DNA of 64,000 nt from Listeria ivanovii subsp. ivanovii (lineage in GTDB: Bacteria; Bacillota; Bacilli; Lactobacillales; Listeriaceae). The translations under genes and the position numbers were made by a program. Position 1 is the stretch's first letter. The number at the start of each line of letters is the position of its first letter. Location of the stretch: NCBI RefSeq assembly GCF_900187025.1, contig NZ_LT906478.1, positions 2,154,001-2,218,000 of the forward strand, written 5' to 3'. The notes under the pieces were generated by a model. It was not told the origin of the DNA. It saw nothing but the letters and a program-made list of their open reading frames with translations, and did not search any database. Of this stretch, positions 47,610 to 57,130 are shown piece after piece.

Positions 47610-47837
47610 ATGCAATTAAATGAAACTGCCATTGGTGATAAAGTTCGTATTTCAGAATTAAAACTAGAAAATGCGATGCTTAAACGTCGCCTACTCGCGC
47701 TCGGTTGCGATGAGGGTTGTGAAATTTGTGTCAAACAAAAAGGATTATTTGGCGGACCATGTACGTTTGAGACGAAGGGACAATATATTAGTATTCGGCA
47801 ATGCGATGCTTGTGCCATTATGGTGGAACGCAGATGA
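47610..47837 (+). CDS. feoA: Ferrous iron transport accessory protein FeoA
   Basis: This 75-residue SH3-like protein is thought to act on the FeoB G domain. It has the family pattern [11 protein letters not shown], then [19 protein letters not shown] lies eleven bases before ATG 47610. A TTG at 47604 has a tighter five-base spacing and could also be the start, adding two residues. The stop overlaps the feoB ATG. Confidence 0.92.
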   Translation: MQLNETAIGDKVRISELKLENAMLKRRLLALGCDEGCEICVKQKGLFGGPCTFETKGQYISIRQCDACAIMVERR

Positions 47838-49828
47838 GTCAAAATACCTTTTGTTTACTAGGAAATCCAAATACAGGGAAAACATCTCTATTTAATGCAC
47901 TGACTGGCTCTTATGAATATGTTGGAAATTGGAGCGGAGTAACGGTTGAAAAGAAAGTCGGAACCTTGCGTTCAAAAACGGGTAAATTAATTGATTTGCC
48001 AGGGATTTATGATTTAAATCCGATTTCCCGAGACGAGACAGTTGTTACACGTTTTTTATTAGAAGAAAAATTTGATTGTATGTTAAATATTGTCGATTCT
48101 TCGCAAATTGAGCGAAACTTAAATTTAACGATTCAACTACTTGAGTTCGGTGCCCCTGTTGTTATGGGACTAAATATGATTGATGTTGCAGCAGGACGAG
48201 GAATTCATCTAAATATCCAAAACCTCGCTAAAAAACTCCGAATTCCGATTTTGCCAGTCGTTGCTAGATCTGGTAAAGGCACCGATGATATTTTAACCAC
48301 TTTATCTGAAAAACATGTCGCACCGGCAATTCCACTTGTTTTACCATATGGCGAGCCGACAGAAAAAGCGATTAACGCCATTGAAGACTTGACGAAAGAT
48401 GTTGTCGCAAGCAAACAAGCACGCTGGCTAGCTGTACAATTTCTTTCTAAAAATGAAGTGATAGAAGAATTTTTAACAACACAACCTAACTTCGAACAAC
48501 TCATTCTAATTCGAAGTGAACTTGAAGAAGCACTTGATGGTAAGCTAGAAAAACATTTTCACCAAATTCGTGTCGATTATATTCATGATATTTGTTTGAC
48601 TTCGGTTGAATACACGCGTAATTCTGATATTCCTCTATCTGACAAATTAGATAAAATTTTTACGCATAAATTATTAGGGATTCCCATTTTCTTAGGAATT
48701 ATGTGGCTGATTTTCCAAATAACCTTTACTTGGGTTGGTGCTCCATTGTCTGACTTACTCGACAGCTTTATCGGAGGTACATTCACAGATTGGGCAACCT
48801 CCTTTTTAACAACTATTGGCGCATCTGGCTTTATTATTGACCTAATTGCTGATGGAATTATCGCTGGTGTTGGGGGCGTTCTCGTCTTTGTCCCACAAAT
48901 TCTAGTTATTTTCTTCTTCATTTCCATCCTAGAAGATTCCGGTTATATGGCGCGAATTGCTGTTGTGATGGACCGAGTAATGGAAATGTTTGGCTTAAAT
49001 GGAAAAGCATTCATCCCGATGATTATTGGTTTTGGTTGTAATGTTCCAGGGATTATGGCGGCAAGATCCATTGAAGAATCTAAAGAACGCACGCTAACCA
49101 TTTTAGTTTCTCCCTTTATGTCTTGTTCAGCACGCCTTCCGGTTTATGCCCTTTTTGTTGGTGTGTTTTTCGAAAAGTATCAAGCGCTGGTCGTTCTTTC
49201 ACTTTATGTTATCGGAATTTTAATGGCTTTAATTATCACTAAAATCCTTTCAAAAACACTTCTAAAAAAAGATAATTCGGTATTTGTCGTAGAACTCCCG
49301 CCTTATCGCTTGCCCTCCCTTAGAACTTTATGGCGTAGCACTTGGGAAAAAGGAAAAGGATTTTTACGAAAAGCAGGGACATTTATCTTTGCTGGTTCCG
49401 TGATTATCTGGTTGCTTAATTATGCCGGTCCATCTGGCTTTGATGTGCCAATGGGCGAAAGCTTTTTAGCAATTATCGGTGGCATACTCGCACCATTGCT
49501 TGTTCCACTTGGTTTTGGAACTTGGCAAGCTGGGGCAACACTTATTCCCGGATTTTTAGCAAAAGAAGTAGTTGTTTCCACGATGGCGATTATTTATGCA
49601 GTTGGGGAAAGTTCAATGGGAAGTGTGGTTAGTACGTTCTATACCCCGCTATTGGCTTACTGCTTTATGTTGTTTATTCTGCTGTATATTCCCTGTTTAG
49701 CAACAGTTGCTGCGATTCGAAAAGAAACGAGTTCATGGAAATGGACTGCCTTCTCTGTCGCTTATCCACTTGTAACTGCTTATGTACTCGTTTTTCTTGT
49801 ATATCAGATTGGTAGTCTATTCGTTTAA
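47834..49828 (+). CDS. feoB: Ferrous iron transporter FeoB
   Basis: FeoB imports Fe2+ using GTP or ATP. The 664 residues begin with a G domain: G1 GNPNTGKTS (10-18), G3 DLPGIYDL and G4 NMID. The helical GDI region is next, then a polytopic membrane domain with two Gate motifs ([11 protein letters not shown] is visible at about 405). The ATG is in the overlap ATGA with feoA and has GGTGGAA upstream. Confidence 0.97.
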   Translation: MSQNTFCLLGNPNTGKTSLFNALTGSYEYVGNWSGVTVEKKVGTLRSKTGKLIDLPGIYDLNPISRDETVVTRFLLEEKFDCMLNIVDSSQIERNLNLTIQLLEFGAPVVMGLNMIDVAAGRGIHLNIQNLAKKLRIPILPVVARSGKGTDDILTTLSEKHVAPAIPLVLPYGEPTEKAINAIEDLTKDVVASKQARWLAVQFLSKNEVIEEFLTTQPNFEQLILIRSELEEALDGKLEKHFHQIRVDYIHDICLTSVEYTRNSDIPLSDKLDKIFTHKLLGIPIFLGIMWLIFQITFTWVGAPLSDLLDSFIGGTFTDWATSFLTTIGASGFIIDLIADGIIAGVGGVLVFVPQILVIFFFISILEDSGYMARIAVVMDRVMEMFGLNGKAFIPMIIGFGCNVPGIMAARSIEESKERTLTILVSPFMSCSARLPVYALFVGVFFEKYQALVVLSLYVIGILMALIITKILSKTLLKKDNSVFVVELPPYRLPSLRTLWRSTWEKGKGFLRKAGTFIFAGSVIIWLLNYAGPSGFDVPMGESFLAIIGGILAPLLVPLGFGTWQAGATLIPGFLAKEVVVSTMAIIYAVGESSMGSVVSTFYTPLLAYCFMLFILLYIPCLATVAAIRKETSSWKWTAFSVAYPLVTAYVLVFLVYQIGSLFV

Positions 49829-49842
49829 GGAGGGTGTTTTAG

Positions 49843-50016
49843 ATGAGTATTATCGTTAACTTACTACTCGGTGGCGCCATTTTTGGTTATACTGTTTATG
49901 CGATTATAAAATTTGTCAAACGTAGCAAAGAAGGCAAATGCGGCGGCTGCGAGCTAGAAAAAGCTTGTAACTGCGAATCAGAGGAGCATACAAATTTGGA
50001 CCATATATTTAAATGA
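49843..50016 (+). CDS. FeoB-associated Cys-rich membrane peptide
   Basis: This 57-residue gene is too short for routine calling. ATG 49843 has AAGGAGGGTG. The product has one N-terminal membrane helix (about 4-25) and a cytoplasmic tail with CGGCELEKACNC, that is four cysteines as CxxC and CxC. It ends NLDHIFK. This matches the FeoB-associated cysteine-rich protein family found after feoB in Firmicutes and may handle iron at the channel mouth. It closes the feo operon. Confidence 0.88.
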   Translation: MSIIVNLLLGGAIFGYTVYAIIKFVKRSKEGKCGGCELEKACNCESEEHTNLDHIFK

Positions 50017-50062
50017 AAAAACAAGAGAGTTAAATGGAATTCATTTGACTCTCTTGTTTTTT
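50016..50062. terminator. Bidirectional terminator after the feo operon
   Basis: AAAAAACAAGAGAGT and ACTCTCTTGTTTTTT form a perfect 15-bp stem, with an inner AAATG/CATTT pairing. It separates feo from the bacteriocin cluster. Confidence 0.92.
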
Positions 50063-50116
50063 CATTGTAATCTATTATCCATTTTGCCTTTTTTATAGCC
50101 TATCCATCTTATTCTC

Positions 50117-50305
50117 TTATGATTTTTTAGATAATAAAATTTTATTAGTGAGTAGATTTAACAGAAAATAAATTGCTATAAAAGTACCCCAATAAAACAA
50201 TAAATTCTCATAACCAAAGTGTAATACTCTAAATAAAACCTTATGAATTAGTATTACAAATAAGATTAATATACTATTTACAAATGAAATCCCTATTATT
50301 CTCAT
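50117..50305 (-). CDS. Small two-helix membrane protein of the bacteriocin cluster
   Basis: This 62-residue, two-helix protein (about 5-24 and 36-54) ends in NKILLSKKS. The ATG overlaps the TGA of the ABC ATPase and AAGGAGC lies upstream, so it is coupled to it. It may contribute to immunity or export, but no family is recognised. Confidence 0.65.
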   Translation of the reverse strand: MRIIGISFVNSILILFVILIHKVLFRVLHFGYENLLFYWGTFIAIYFLLNLLTNKILLSKKS

Positions 50306-50924
50306 CTAATTGCTCCTTCCTCAATTCGAATGACCCTATCTGCTTTTTCAGCTATTTCTTGATCATGGGTTACGCAAACAATCGTTTTTCCTTGTCTTTT
50401 TAATTCAAAAAAAAGATCCATAATTTTTTGTTTGTTTTTCTCATCCAAGTTACCTGTGGGTTCATCTGCAAGTAATAACCGAAACGACTTCAATAGAACT
50501 CTCGTAATAGCTATTCTTTGTTTTTCACCACCACTTAATTGGTATACTTTTTGTGACAAATAGCTTTCACCTAATCCAACATATTGAAGCTGTTGGATTA
50601 TTAATTCTCGCTTTACACCTTTCGAAATAGATAAGTTTTCTAATACTGTTTCATTTTCCATTAATAAATAATTTTGAAATATAAATCCTAGTGTCTCTCT
50701 TCTTAATAGCATAATTTCTTTTTTTGTTTGATGGTTCTTATGGTCAATTTGTATTTCGCCACTATCTTTTGATTCCAGATGCCCTATTATGTTCAGTAAT
50801 GTTGTCTTTCCACTTCCACTTTCGCCAACAATTGCAACAAATTCACCATCTTCAACAGTAAGCGAAATGTTTTTCAATATGGATTTATCCTGAATTTTTT
50901 ACTAATATTCTTTAATTTAATCAT
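50302..50924 (-). pseudogene. ABC transporter ATPase of the bacteriocin cluster, frameshifted near the start
   Basis: The natural ATG (50922-50924, ribosome site AAAGGTG) reads MIKLKNISKK, then hits a stop after INPY. Adding one base to the A6 run (plus-strand T6, 50895-50900) gives SKKIQDKSILKNISLTVEDG and restores the full ATPase. Walker A GESGSGKTT, LSGGEK and LLADEPTGNLDE are intact downstream. Translation could restart at TTG 50875-50877, giving 191 residues missing only the first beta strand. It pairs with the DUF1430-like permease upstream. Confidence 0.75.
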
Positions 50925-53082
50925 ACTTTTCACCTTTTATTATAGATTTAATATCTTTATTTATCATATTCTGTCTTATATAATATAGTATCATCAACTC
51001 AATGCATATAATAAATAAAATAAAACTCCACACAATCATCTCTTTACTTACCAAAAATATTATTACACCCGAAAGAAAGCTGATAGAAAGGTTATAAATA
51101 ATAAAAGCTTTACTACTTTCCCAAAATGAAAATCCAAACACATAATAAATTAGTTGCTTATAAAGGTTTTCTCGGTAATAAGCTAATATAAGTAATGCCA
51201 TAAAAGCTAAAACGGATAATCCTAAAATAAGTGTTCCTATTAATTGTTGATAAATAGACCATTTTAGTGTTGTTATTTCATTTGACAGTTCTTCATAAAC
51301 ACTATCTACATGAGTTATTTCCTTTGCACCTGATTTTTTTATAAAAGGTTGAATTCTATTGAATGCGTCTCCTTTGGTTTTATCATTAAAAAATACAGAA
51401 GAAGTTAATCGTGCTCCAATATAAGAAGTATCAACATTACCTGTATATATTATTGCTATTGGATCAGTAATCATACTACTTTTGACCTCTCCAGCATTAC
51501 TATCAAAAGTAAAATATTGTTGCTGATTTTTAGCGTATATGATATTGATATGTAAATCTTTCTTCCTTATATTTGATTTTGGTTGATTCAAAGCTTCATT
51601 ATACATATTTGCTACTTCCACTTTTTGAAAATGAAAAAAGTCTAGATACATACTTTTTATTTCATCCGCAAAGCTCTTTTTACTTTCAGGGACAATAATA
51701 TTTAACACCTTATCCTGGCTTATAACTTCTTTTTCTACCCGTTGCCCTTGAACCGTTTCAATCGGATTAAGTTTTAAATAGTTTAAATCAATTTCAACAC
51801 TATTTCCTTCAGGTGAATTTATCTGACTATCATTTTTTAAATATGTTTTATAAAAAAATGTCTCATCATCAATTCTTTGAAAGTTTCCTGAGAACATCAT
51901 AAACATTTCTTTATTTATTTTTCCTTGTTCATAAAAAGCACTAAATTTATTATTTAATAATCTGTCCATTTTCAAATCATCTCGAAGTTCTTCTGATACC
52001 AAGCCTACACGAACTTTATAAATATCTTTTGTTTTCCCCCACTCCTCAAAGCTGTCTAACTTATTATTTAATGTTTGAAATGATTGGTAACTGGAAACAA
52101 AAATACTACCACAAAGCATAAGGAGTACTAATTTAATCCCTAAATTGACGATTAAATGTTGTTTTTGTGACTGTACTTGATTCTTTGCTAATGGTTTATC
52201 TATTCGTTTGATTCTGAGATAACCAAAAAGATACATTAGAAGAACAATAGCACCTACCAACATAATATTAATAATAGTAAATTGCATTAGAAATTTTGCT
52301 AAGTAAATACTCTGCACACTAATTAAATAAACTATCAAAATCAAAAGAATAATGAATACAATATATATAGCAAATTTTATGAAACTAAAAAACAAAGAAT
52401 TCAGAGTAGATAGTTTTGAATTCCCCCAAATCAGATTGACTATTAATTTATGTTTAGAATACATTAGGTAATAATATGTAATGATACATAAAATTATGAT
52501 GCATAACAATAATGTCAGCAATAGAGGTAAGTTGATATAATTCCACCAACCAATATTAACTGAATTAACGGATATTTCGCCATATTGCTCAAATTCGTTT
52601 AAAAAAGCTTGATATGTATCTTTATTATCCAATCCTTCTATATAAAAAGTATCCCCCATACCAACATTGTTAACTTGTTCAAAATTATAAACCTTGATTG
52701 ACCAATATTCTGATGGATGATATATTTCTCCAGATTGATTTTTAGAGTTAATCTTATCATTTGACAAGAACCCATTGCCATTAGGATTATTTCCATTTTT
52801 AAGTACTATATTTGAAGCAGAAAGAATATTGGAGGAATAAATATTTATAGCTCTTTCATCTAAAAACGTATATTGAGATATATTGATATTTTCTGATTCT
52901 GAGATTTTTAGAATAGATAAAATAAAGCGGGTGGCATCTTCCCCATTTTTATATTTAAAATGAACTTCTGTTTGATTTTTGAAAAGAAAGTCCCTTGATA
53001 AGGTATTTTTAATAAGATTAAAATACGTAAAATTCCCTATGATGAGTGTTATTAATATAACAATTGAAAGGAACTTTTTCAC
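50917..53082 (-). CDS. Bacteriocin-associated integral membrane protein (lactococcin-972 permease type)
   Basis: This 721-residue membrane protein has an N-terminal helix (about 5-22) and a large extracellular domain. About three helices lie at 190-310, then a second extracellular domain (about 340-580), and three C-terminal helices with a FtsX-like pattern. This is the layout of the DUF1430 proteins always found with Lcn972-type bacteriocins. The start is GTG 53080-53082 with AGAAAGGGTGA. It overlaps the ATPase start by eight bases, so the two form one exporter or immunity unit. Confidence 0.82.
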   Translation of the reverse strand: MKKFLSIVILITLIIGNFTYFNLIKNTLSRDFLFKNQTEVHFKYKNGEDATRFILSILKISESENINISQYTFLDERAINIYSSNILSASNIVLKNGNNPNGNGFLSNDKINSKNQSGEIYHPSEYWSIKVYNFEQVNNVGMGDTFYIEGLDNKDTYQAFLNEFEQYGEISVNSVNIGWWNYINLPLLLTLLLCIIILCIITYYYLMYSKHKLIVNLIWGNSKLSTLNSLFFSFIKFAIYIVFIILLILIVYLISVQSIYLAKFLMQFTIINIMLVGAIVLLMYLFGYLRIKRIDKPLAKNQVQSQKQHLIVNLGIKLVLLMLCGSIFVSSYQSFQTLNNKLDSFEEWGKTKDIYKVRVGLVSEELRDDLKMDRLLNNKFSAFYEQGKINKEMFMMFSGNFQRIDDETFFYKTYLKNDSQINSPEGNSVEIDLNYLKLNPIETVQGQRVEKEVISQDKVLNIIVPESKKSFADEIKSMYLDFFHFQKVEVANMYNEALNQPKSNIRKKDLHINIIYAKNQQQYFTFDSNAGEVKSSMITDPIAIIYTGNVDTSYIGARLTSSVFFNDKTKGDAFNRIQPFIKKSGAKEITHVDSVYEELSNEITTLKWSIYQQLIGTLILGLSVLAFMALLILAYYRENLYKQLIYYVFGFSFWESSKAFIIYNLSISFLSGVIIFLVSKEMIVWSFILFIICIELMILYYIRQNMINKDIKSIIKGEKYD

Positions 53083-53111
53083 AACATCACCCTTTCTTAT
53101 TATTGAAAAAT

Positions 53112-53137
53112 TGGGAAATAACAAAAATGCTATTTCC
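53112..53137 (-). terminator. Hairpin between the bacteriocin gene and its transporter
   Basis: GGGAAATA pairs with TATTTCCC across a ten-base loop, followed by AATTTTTC. It is weak, so some readthrough to the transporter genes is expected. Confidence 0.55.
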
Positions 53138-53152
53138 CAGCTTTATATGTAA

Positions 53153-53560
53153 CTATTTTGTATCCCAGTTAGCTTTATTTCCTGTTAATGAAGACTTTAT
53201 CCATGCACTCGCTAACTTCCCTTTAGTCATCCAACCGCTACGCACTGTTGCTCTCCTATTTGAGGCGCTTGATCTGTGTGTTTTTGTAGGATGATTATAA
53301 TTTGACCAATGCCTGTCTCCGCCCCATTTAACTGTAAAAGTTCCTCCTCTTGCTGATGCTTTTAACAGCGGTCGCGAATTAGTTGAAGCTTCTTTTGACT
53401 CGGAGAAAATCACTTTTTCACCTTCAGTATTTTTACTGATTAAGTTATCTAAGTTTGTCTCACCTTGCATTTCTTTTGTTGTACTGTCTGCAGCAAGAGC
53501 TCCGACTGGTGCTAATACAGTAAACAATGTAATTCCTAAAACCCAAACTTTCTTCTTCAT
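53153..53560 (-). CDS. Lactococcin-972 family bacteriocin precursor
   Basis: This 135-residue precursor has a Sec signal peptide (cleavage near ALAADS) and a propeptide to about residue 70. The mature domain has the Lcn972 hallmarks: GGTFTVKWGG, WSNYNHPTKTH and a C-terminal SSLTGNKANW. Lactococcin 972 binds lipid II and blocks septum formation. EGD-e has a relative at another locus (Lmo2776), reported to act on Prevotella in the gut. The ATG has TAGGAAAAG. The mature part has no cysteine or lanthionine-type modification signal. Confidence 0.88.
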   Translation of the reverse strand: MKKKVWVLGITLFTVLAPVGALAADSTTKEMQGETNLDNLISKNTEGEKVIFSESKEASTNSRPLLKASARGGTFTVKWGGDRHWSNYNHPTKTHRSSASNRRATVRSGWMTKGKLASAWIKSSLTGNKANWDTK

Positions 53561-54049
53561 TCTTTTCCTACTCTTTTCACTTCTAATTAAGTTTAAAATT
53601 GCATAGACATTTTTATCTCATTACCCTGCAAAATCATTTAAATTTTCAGATGGGATAAATTTATAAACATATGATTTTTCCATTAAGCAACATGATAAAA
53701 ACGTTTAATTAAACTATATCATAAAATAATAATGTATAACCAAAAATGCATTAAAATGCCCATTTCTTGTCATCAGCAACTTAAAACTGCATTTATATTA
53801 GAAGAAATATTACGTATTTCGAGTAAAAAAACAATTTTTTTAAACAAAAAAATGCTGTCCTTAGATTTTATTCAATAATTATTCATACACCACATTAAAA
53901 CGTCACAAAAAATTCACATTCAAGTATTTTATTAGTGTTTTTTATTGATATTTTTCACATAATACCTAACATTAATTGAAATAAAATTGAATATTTATTC
54001 ATCAGTTCTAACACTTATAAACACATGCAATATGATTTTTACATTAAAA
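53561..54049. other. Gene-free, very AT-rich stretch upstream of the bacteriocin gene
   Basis: About 490 bases contain no frame with a start, ribosome site and protein-like composition. Its base use is clearly richer in A and T than the flanking housekeeping genes. A possible minus-strand promoter (TTGCTT, 19 bases, TATAAA near 53665-53695) could serve the bacteriocin. I see no repeats or RNA gene. Confidence 0.5.
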
Positions 54050-54172
54050 TTAATTTCCTAAAGTATTCAATGACGATAGATGATGCATCTCAAAAGTGAT
54101 ATCCTTTTCATCAAATTTCATTTCTAAATCTAGAGGTAAATCCTGGAGTTTTATATTATAATTTTCATACAA
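54050..54172 (-). pseudogene. Short coding remnant
   Basis: A 40-residue minus-strand frame with TTG start and AAGGTG ribosome site has protein-like content (KLQDLPLDLEMKFDEKD, later HHLSSLNTLGN). It is preceded by an in-frame stop and sits directly after two terminators. It reads like the end of a larger gene, probably a scar of an insertion or deletion. No family is recognised. It could also be a real small gene. Confidence 0.4.
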
Positions 54173-54224
54173 AAAATCACCTTGTTAGTTTGGTCACTCC
54201 TACTCTAACAAAGGTGGTTTTTTT
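54171..54224. terminator. Hairpin with A/T runs beside the 54050 remnant
   Basis: AAAAAATCACCTTGTTAG and CTAACAAAGGTGGTTTTTTT pair with one bulge around a loop of about 17 bases. Confidence 0.7.
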
Positions 54225-54236
54225 GTGTATTAAAAC

Positions 54237-54278
54237 ATGGATTTGAATACTCCTCTCAAAAGGAATCCCCAAATCCAT
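54237..54278 (-). terminator. Terminator of the phosphoesterase gene
   Basis: ATGGATTTGGGGATTCC pairs with GGAGTATTCAAATCCAT on the minus strand, followed by GTTTTAA. Confidence 0.65.
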
Positions 54279-54312
54279 TTTCCTACTTACTGAGATTTAT
54301 TCCCTAATTCAT

Positions 54313-55167
54313 TTATCTCTTCTCTGGCTTAATCATCACTTCCACAATCTCATACGGATTTCCCAACCTCGGGAAGGCCTTTTGGTGGAGGCTTCCTGCA
54401 CCAAGTCCCGCGGATATAATCATTGTTTTGCCATCTTTTGTATGTTTGCCGTAAACATATTCAGGTAGAATTAATCGCTGTGGTCCTGGCGCAATAGCAC
54501 CTATATTTGTAAACGGGATTCGGACAATTCCACCATGCGTATGCCCACTTAATGTTAAATCGAAATCATTATCTACATATAGCTCAAAATAATCCGGCAT
54601 ATGCGAGAGTAATACTTGATAATAAGCTGGATTCTGCTGCTTTTTAATTTCTGCTAACCCTTCCTCATAATAAGGATAATCGTAAGCTAAGTTCGCACTA
54701 CTGCGCAATCCCGACATTTGAAATTTTTGCCCATTAACATCAATTGTCGCTGTTTCATCCTCTAAAATAACTACGCCTGCTTCTTCTAAAAAAGGCTTAT
54801 AGTCCGTTTCGTACGCATTTTCAACATCATACTCATGATTGCCAGGTGAAAAATAAACTGGTGCAATTTTTGTTAATTGCTTAATAAAAGACTTTGGTAC
54901 GCTATCACCTTGTTTATCAAACAAATCCCCTGTAATCGCGATAACATCCGGCTTTAATTCCGAAACTTTTGAAATCAGCTTACTATTGTTATCACCAAAT
55001 TCACTAAAATGTAAATCAGATAACTGCACAAGTTTTATTTCTTTTGTAATTTTAGTAGAACTCACTTCATATTGTTTTACAGTTAACCTCGTTCCAGCGA
55101 ACCAGCCCACGATAAGCAAGATAATAATAACGCCAATTGCAACAATCCACTTCTTTTTCCTAGTCAT
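54313..55167 (-). CDS. Membrane-anchored calcineurin-like phosphoesterase (YkuE type)
   Basis: This 284-residue protein has an N-terminal helix (about 6-26) and a binuclear metallophosphoesterase domain. The motifs are SDLHF (about 50-54), ITGDLFDKQ, GNHEY, LLSHMPD and GHTHGG. This gives the full set of metal ligands. YkuE-type enzymes are extracytoplasmic; the substrate is uncertain. ATG 55165-55167 is chosen because AGAGGTGA precedes it. An ATG nine codons earlier lacks a ribosome site. Confidence 0.88.
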   Translation of the reverse strand: MTRKKKWIVAIGVIIILLIVGWFAGTRLTVKQYEVSSTKITKEIKLVQLSDLHFSEFGDNNSKLISKVSELKPDVIAITGDLFDKQGDSVPKSFIKQLTKIAPVYFSPGNHEYDVENAYETDYKPFLEEAGVVILEDETATIDVNGQKFQMSGLRSSANLAYDYPYYEEGLAEIKKQQNPAYYQVLLSHMPDYFELYVDNDFDLTLSGHTHGGIVRIPFTNIGAIAPGPQRLILPEYVYGKHTKDGKTMIISAGLGAGSLHQKAFPRLGNPYEIVEVMIKPEKR

Positions 55168-55199
55168 TTTTTCACCTCTATGTTGTCTTTTCATTTTAT

Positions 55200-55231
55200 A
55201 AAAAAGCTCTACTGCAGAACAGCAAAGCCTT
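55200..55231 (-). terminator. Terminator of manA
   Basis: AAGGCTTTGCTG pairs with CAGTAGAGCTTTTTT with G-T pairs and ends in a T run, eight bases from the manA stop. Confidence 0.7.
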
Positions 55232-55238
55232 CTTTTCC

Positions 55239-56195
55239 TTATTTTACAGGAGGATTAGAAACAATCGCTGTGATTTTGCCAGTTATTTCCCAAGATTTTA
55301 CATCATTTGGTAAAACAAAATGGTCGCCTTTTTTAATAGCTTGCTCTGTTTCTCCAATTTTAAGTACTGCTTCTCCGTCCAAAATACTTACTAATGTGTA
55401 TGGCGCTTTAGCTGTGAATTCAGCCTTGCCATCCACTTCCCATTTGTAAACACTAAAGAAATCATTAGAAACAAAAGTAGTTTCCGTTAAGCCCTCTCGT
55501 GTTTCTGTTTGGATATCTAGTTTTGCATCAACATGAGGAGCTATTGTTACATCAATTGCTTTATCTAAGTGTAGTTCGCGTAAGTTTCCTTCTGCATCTT
55601 TGCGGTCATAATCATAAACTCGGTAAGTTGTATCGGAGCTTTGTTGGGTTTCAAGAACTAATGTCCCGGTTCCAAGCGCATGAATCGTACCACTAGGAAC
55701 ATAATAAAATTCACCTGGTTGGATCGCTACTTTTCGAAGCAGTTTGTCCCACTCACCATTTTTGGCCCAACTTGCGAATTCTTCTTTGCTCGCTGCTTTA
55801 TGTCCGTAAATCAACTCTGCACCAGGCGCACAGTCAATAATATACCAGCATTCCGTTTTGCCAAGCTCGCCATTTTCGTTCGTCTTAGCATATTCATCAT
55901 TTGGATGCACTTGAACTGAAAGATCCGTATTCGCATCTAAAATCTTCGTTAATAGCGGAAAAACTGCTTCTTTTGGATTTCCAAAAAGAGCTGGATTTTC
56001 TTGCCATAAGTCTGCTAATGTTTTTCCTTTAAATTCGCCGTTTTTAACTACGGAAGGACCATTTGGATGCGCGGAAATAGCCCAGTCTTCACCAGTAGTG
56101 TCAGACGGGATATCGTAACCAAAATAATCATGTAATTTCGTTCCACCCCAAATTCGGTCTTGAAAAACAGGATTTAAAAATAGTGCTTCTGTCAT
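55239..56195 (-). CDS. manA: Mannose-6-phosphate isomerase, class I
   Basis: ManA interconverts mannose 6-phosphate and fructose 6-phosphate. The 318-residue zinc cupin has QVHPND (about 96-101), with zinc ligands Gln and His. YYVPSGTIHALG (about 164-175) and YRVYDYDR are further family motifs. ATG 56193-56195 has GGAGG ten bases upstream; a TTG two codons earlier is less likely. It is monocistronic. Confidence 0.95.
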   Translation of the reverse strand: MTEALFLNPVFQDRIWGGTKLHDYFGYDIPSDTTGEDWAISAHPNGPSVVKNGEFKGKTLADLWQENPALFGNPKEAVFPLLTKILDANTDLSVQVHPNDEYAKTNENGELGKTECWYIIDCAPGAELIYGHKAASKEEFASWAKNGEWDKLLRKVAIQPGEFYYVPSGTIHALGTGTLVLETQQSSDTTYRVYDYDRKDAEGNLRELHLDKAIDVTIAPHVDAKLDIQTETREGLTETTFVSNDFFSVYKWEVDGKAEFTAKAPYTLVSILDGEAVLKIGETEQAIKKGDHFVLPNDVKSWEITGKITAIVSNPPVK

Positions 56196-56274
56196 TATCA
56201 ACTTACCTCCATTCCAGCTTTTCCGCTGGGTTTTGTCAATTAAAAGTATATACCAATACTGTAGAAGATGCTAG

Positions 56275-57006
56275 TTATTTTCCGCCTAAAAAGCCTCTTT
56301 CTTTTATTTGCTCTGTTAAATTTGGATAGTATGGCTTATCATAAAATTTCGCTAACCGTTCCGTGTAAGAAACAAACCCTTCTCGTTCTGAAAATGGAAT
56401 AATTTCTTCATCATAAGCTTCCAGTAAAGGCATGACATCTGTTTGATATGTTTCCTCAAAATATACAGCTTCTTTTGGTAATCTTGGTTTAAGTGGTACT
56501 TCAACATCTGGTACTCCAATACAAAGACCAACTACAGGCATGACAAACTCCGGTAAACCTAGAAATTCAGAGGTAGCAGTAATGTTTCTCCTTAAACCGC
56601 CAATGCAAATCGTACCATAGTCTAATGATTCTGCTGCTGTTAACGCATTTTGCATGCTAAGACCAATATCTGTCGCAGCAACCATAAGCAAATCTTCTTC
56701 GCCTGAAATAGCAAAACTTTTCTCATGCATCTCACTAGCCAATTTCACTCGGTAGAAGTCTGCCACAAAACAAAGAAATACAGAACATTCAGCTATGTAC
56801 GGTTGGTTACCACAAAGTTCCGCGATTTTATTTTTGCGAGCTTGATCTTTAATCGCAATAATCGAATAATGTTGGCCATTAATCCACGACGGCGCACTTT
56901 GAGCAGCACGAATAATTGCATCCAATTTTTTCTCAGGTATAGTTACCCCTTGTTTGTACTTGCGAAAAGAGCGGTGATTTCTAAGCAAAGTTAAAACATC
57001 ATTCAT
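56275..57006 (-). CDS. NfsA-type FMN nitroreductase
   Basis: This 243-residue flavin oxidoreductase starts NDVLTLLRNHRSFRKYK, the FMN-binding NHRSxR motif. It has IRAAQSAPSWINGQHY, then LGLPEFVMPVVGLCIG, as in NfsA/FRP enzymes that reduce nitro compounds, quinones or FMN with NAD(P)H. ATG 57004-57006 has GGGAGG. The five residues before it in frame include that site, so they are left out. Confidence 0.92.
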   Translation of the reverse strand: MNDVLTLLRNHRSFRKYKQGVTIPEKKLDAIIRAAQSAPSWINGQHYSIIAIKDQARKNKIAELCGNQPYIAECSVFLCFVADFYRVKLASEMHEKSFAISGEEDLLMVAATDIGLSMQNALTAAESLDYGTICIGGLRRNITATSEFLGLPEFVMPVVGLCIGVPDVEVPLKPRLPKEAVYFEETYQTDVMPLLEAYDEEIIPFSEREGFVSYTERLAKFYDKPYYPNLTEQIKERGFLGGK

Positions 57007-57078
57007 ATTTATGCCTCCCATTTTTTATTTCATTAGTTAAAGTATAGCTTGTTTTTAAGCAATTGTTAATGTTTTCTC

Positions 57079-57107
57079 TTGTATTTCGTGGAGATATTTT
57101 CTACACT
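57079..57107 (+). promoter_or_regulatory. Promoter of the excisionase-like gene
   Basis: TTGTAT, 17 bases, TACACT, about 24 bases before the ATG at 57131. Confidence 0.5.
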
Positions 57108-57130
57108 TAAGTAGAAAGAGGTGAAAAGGC

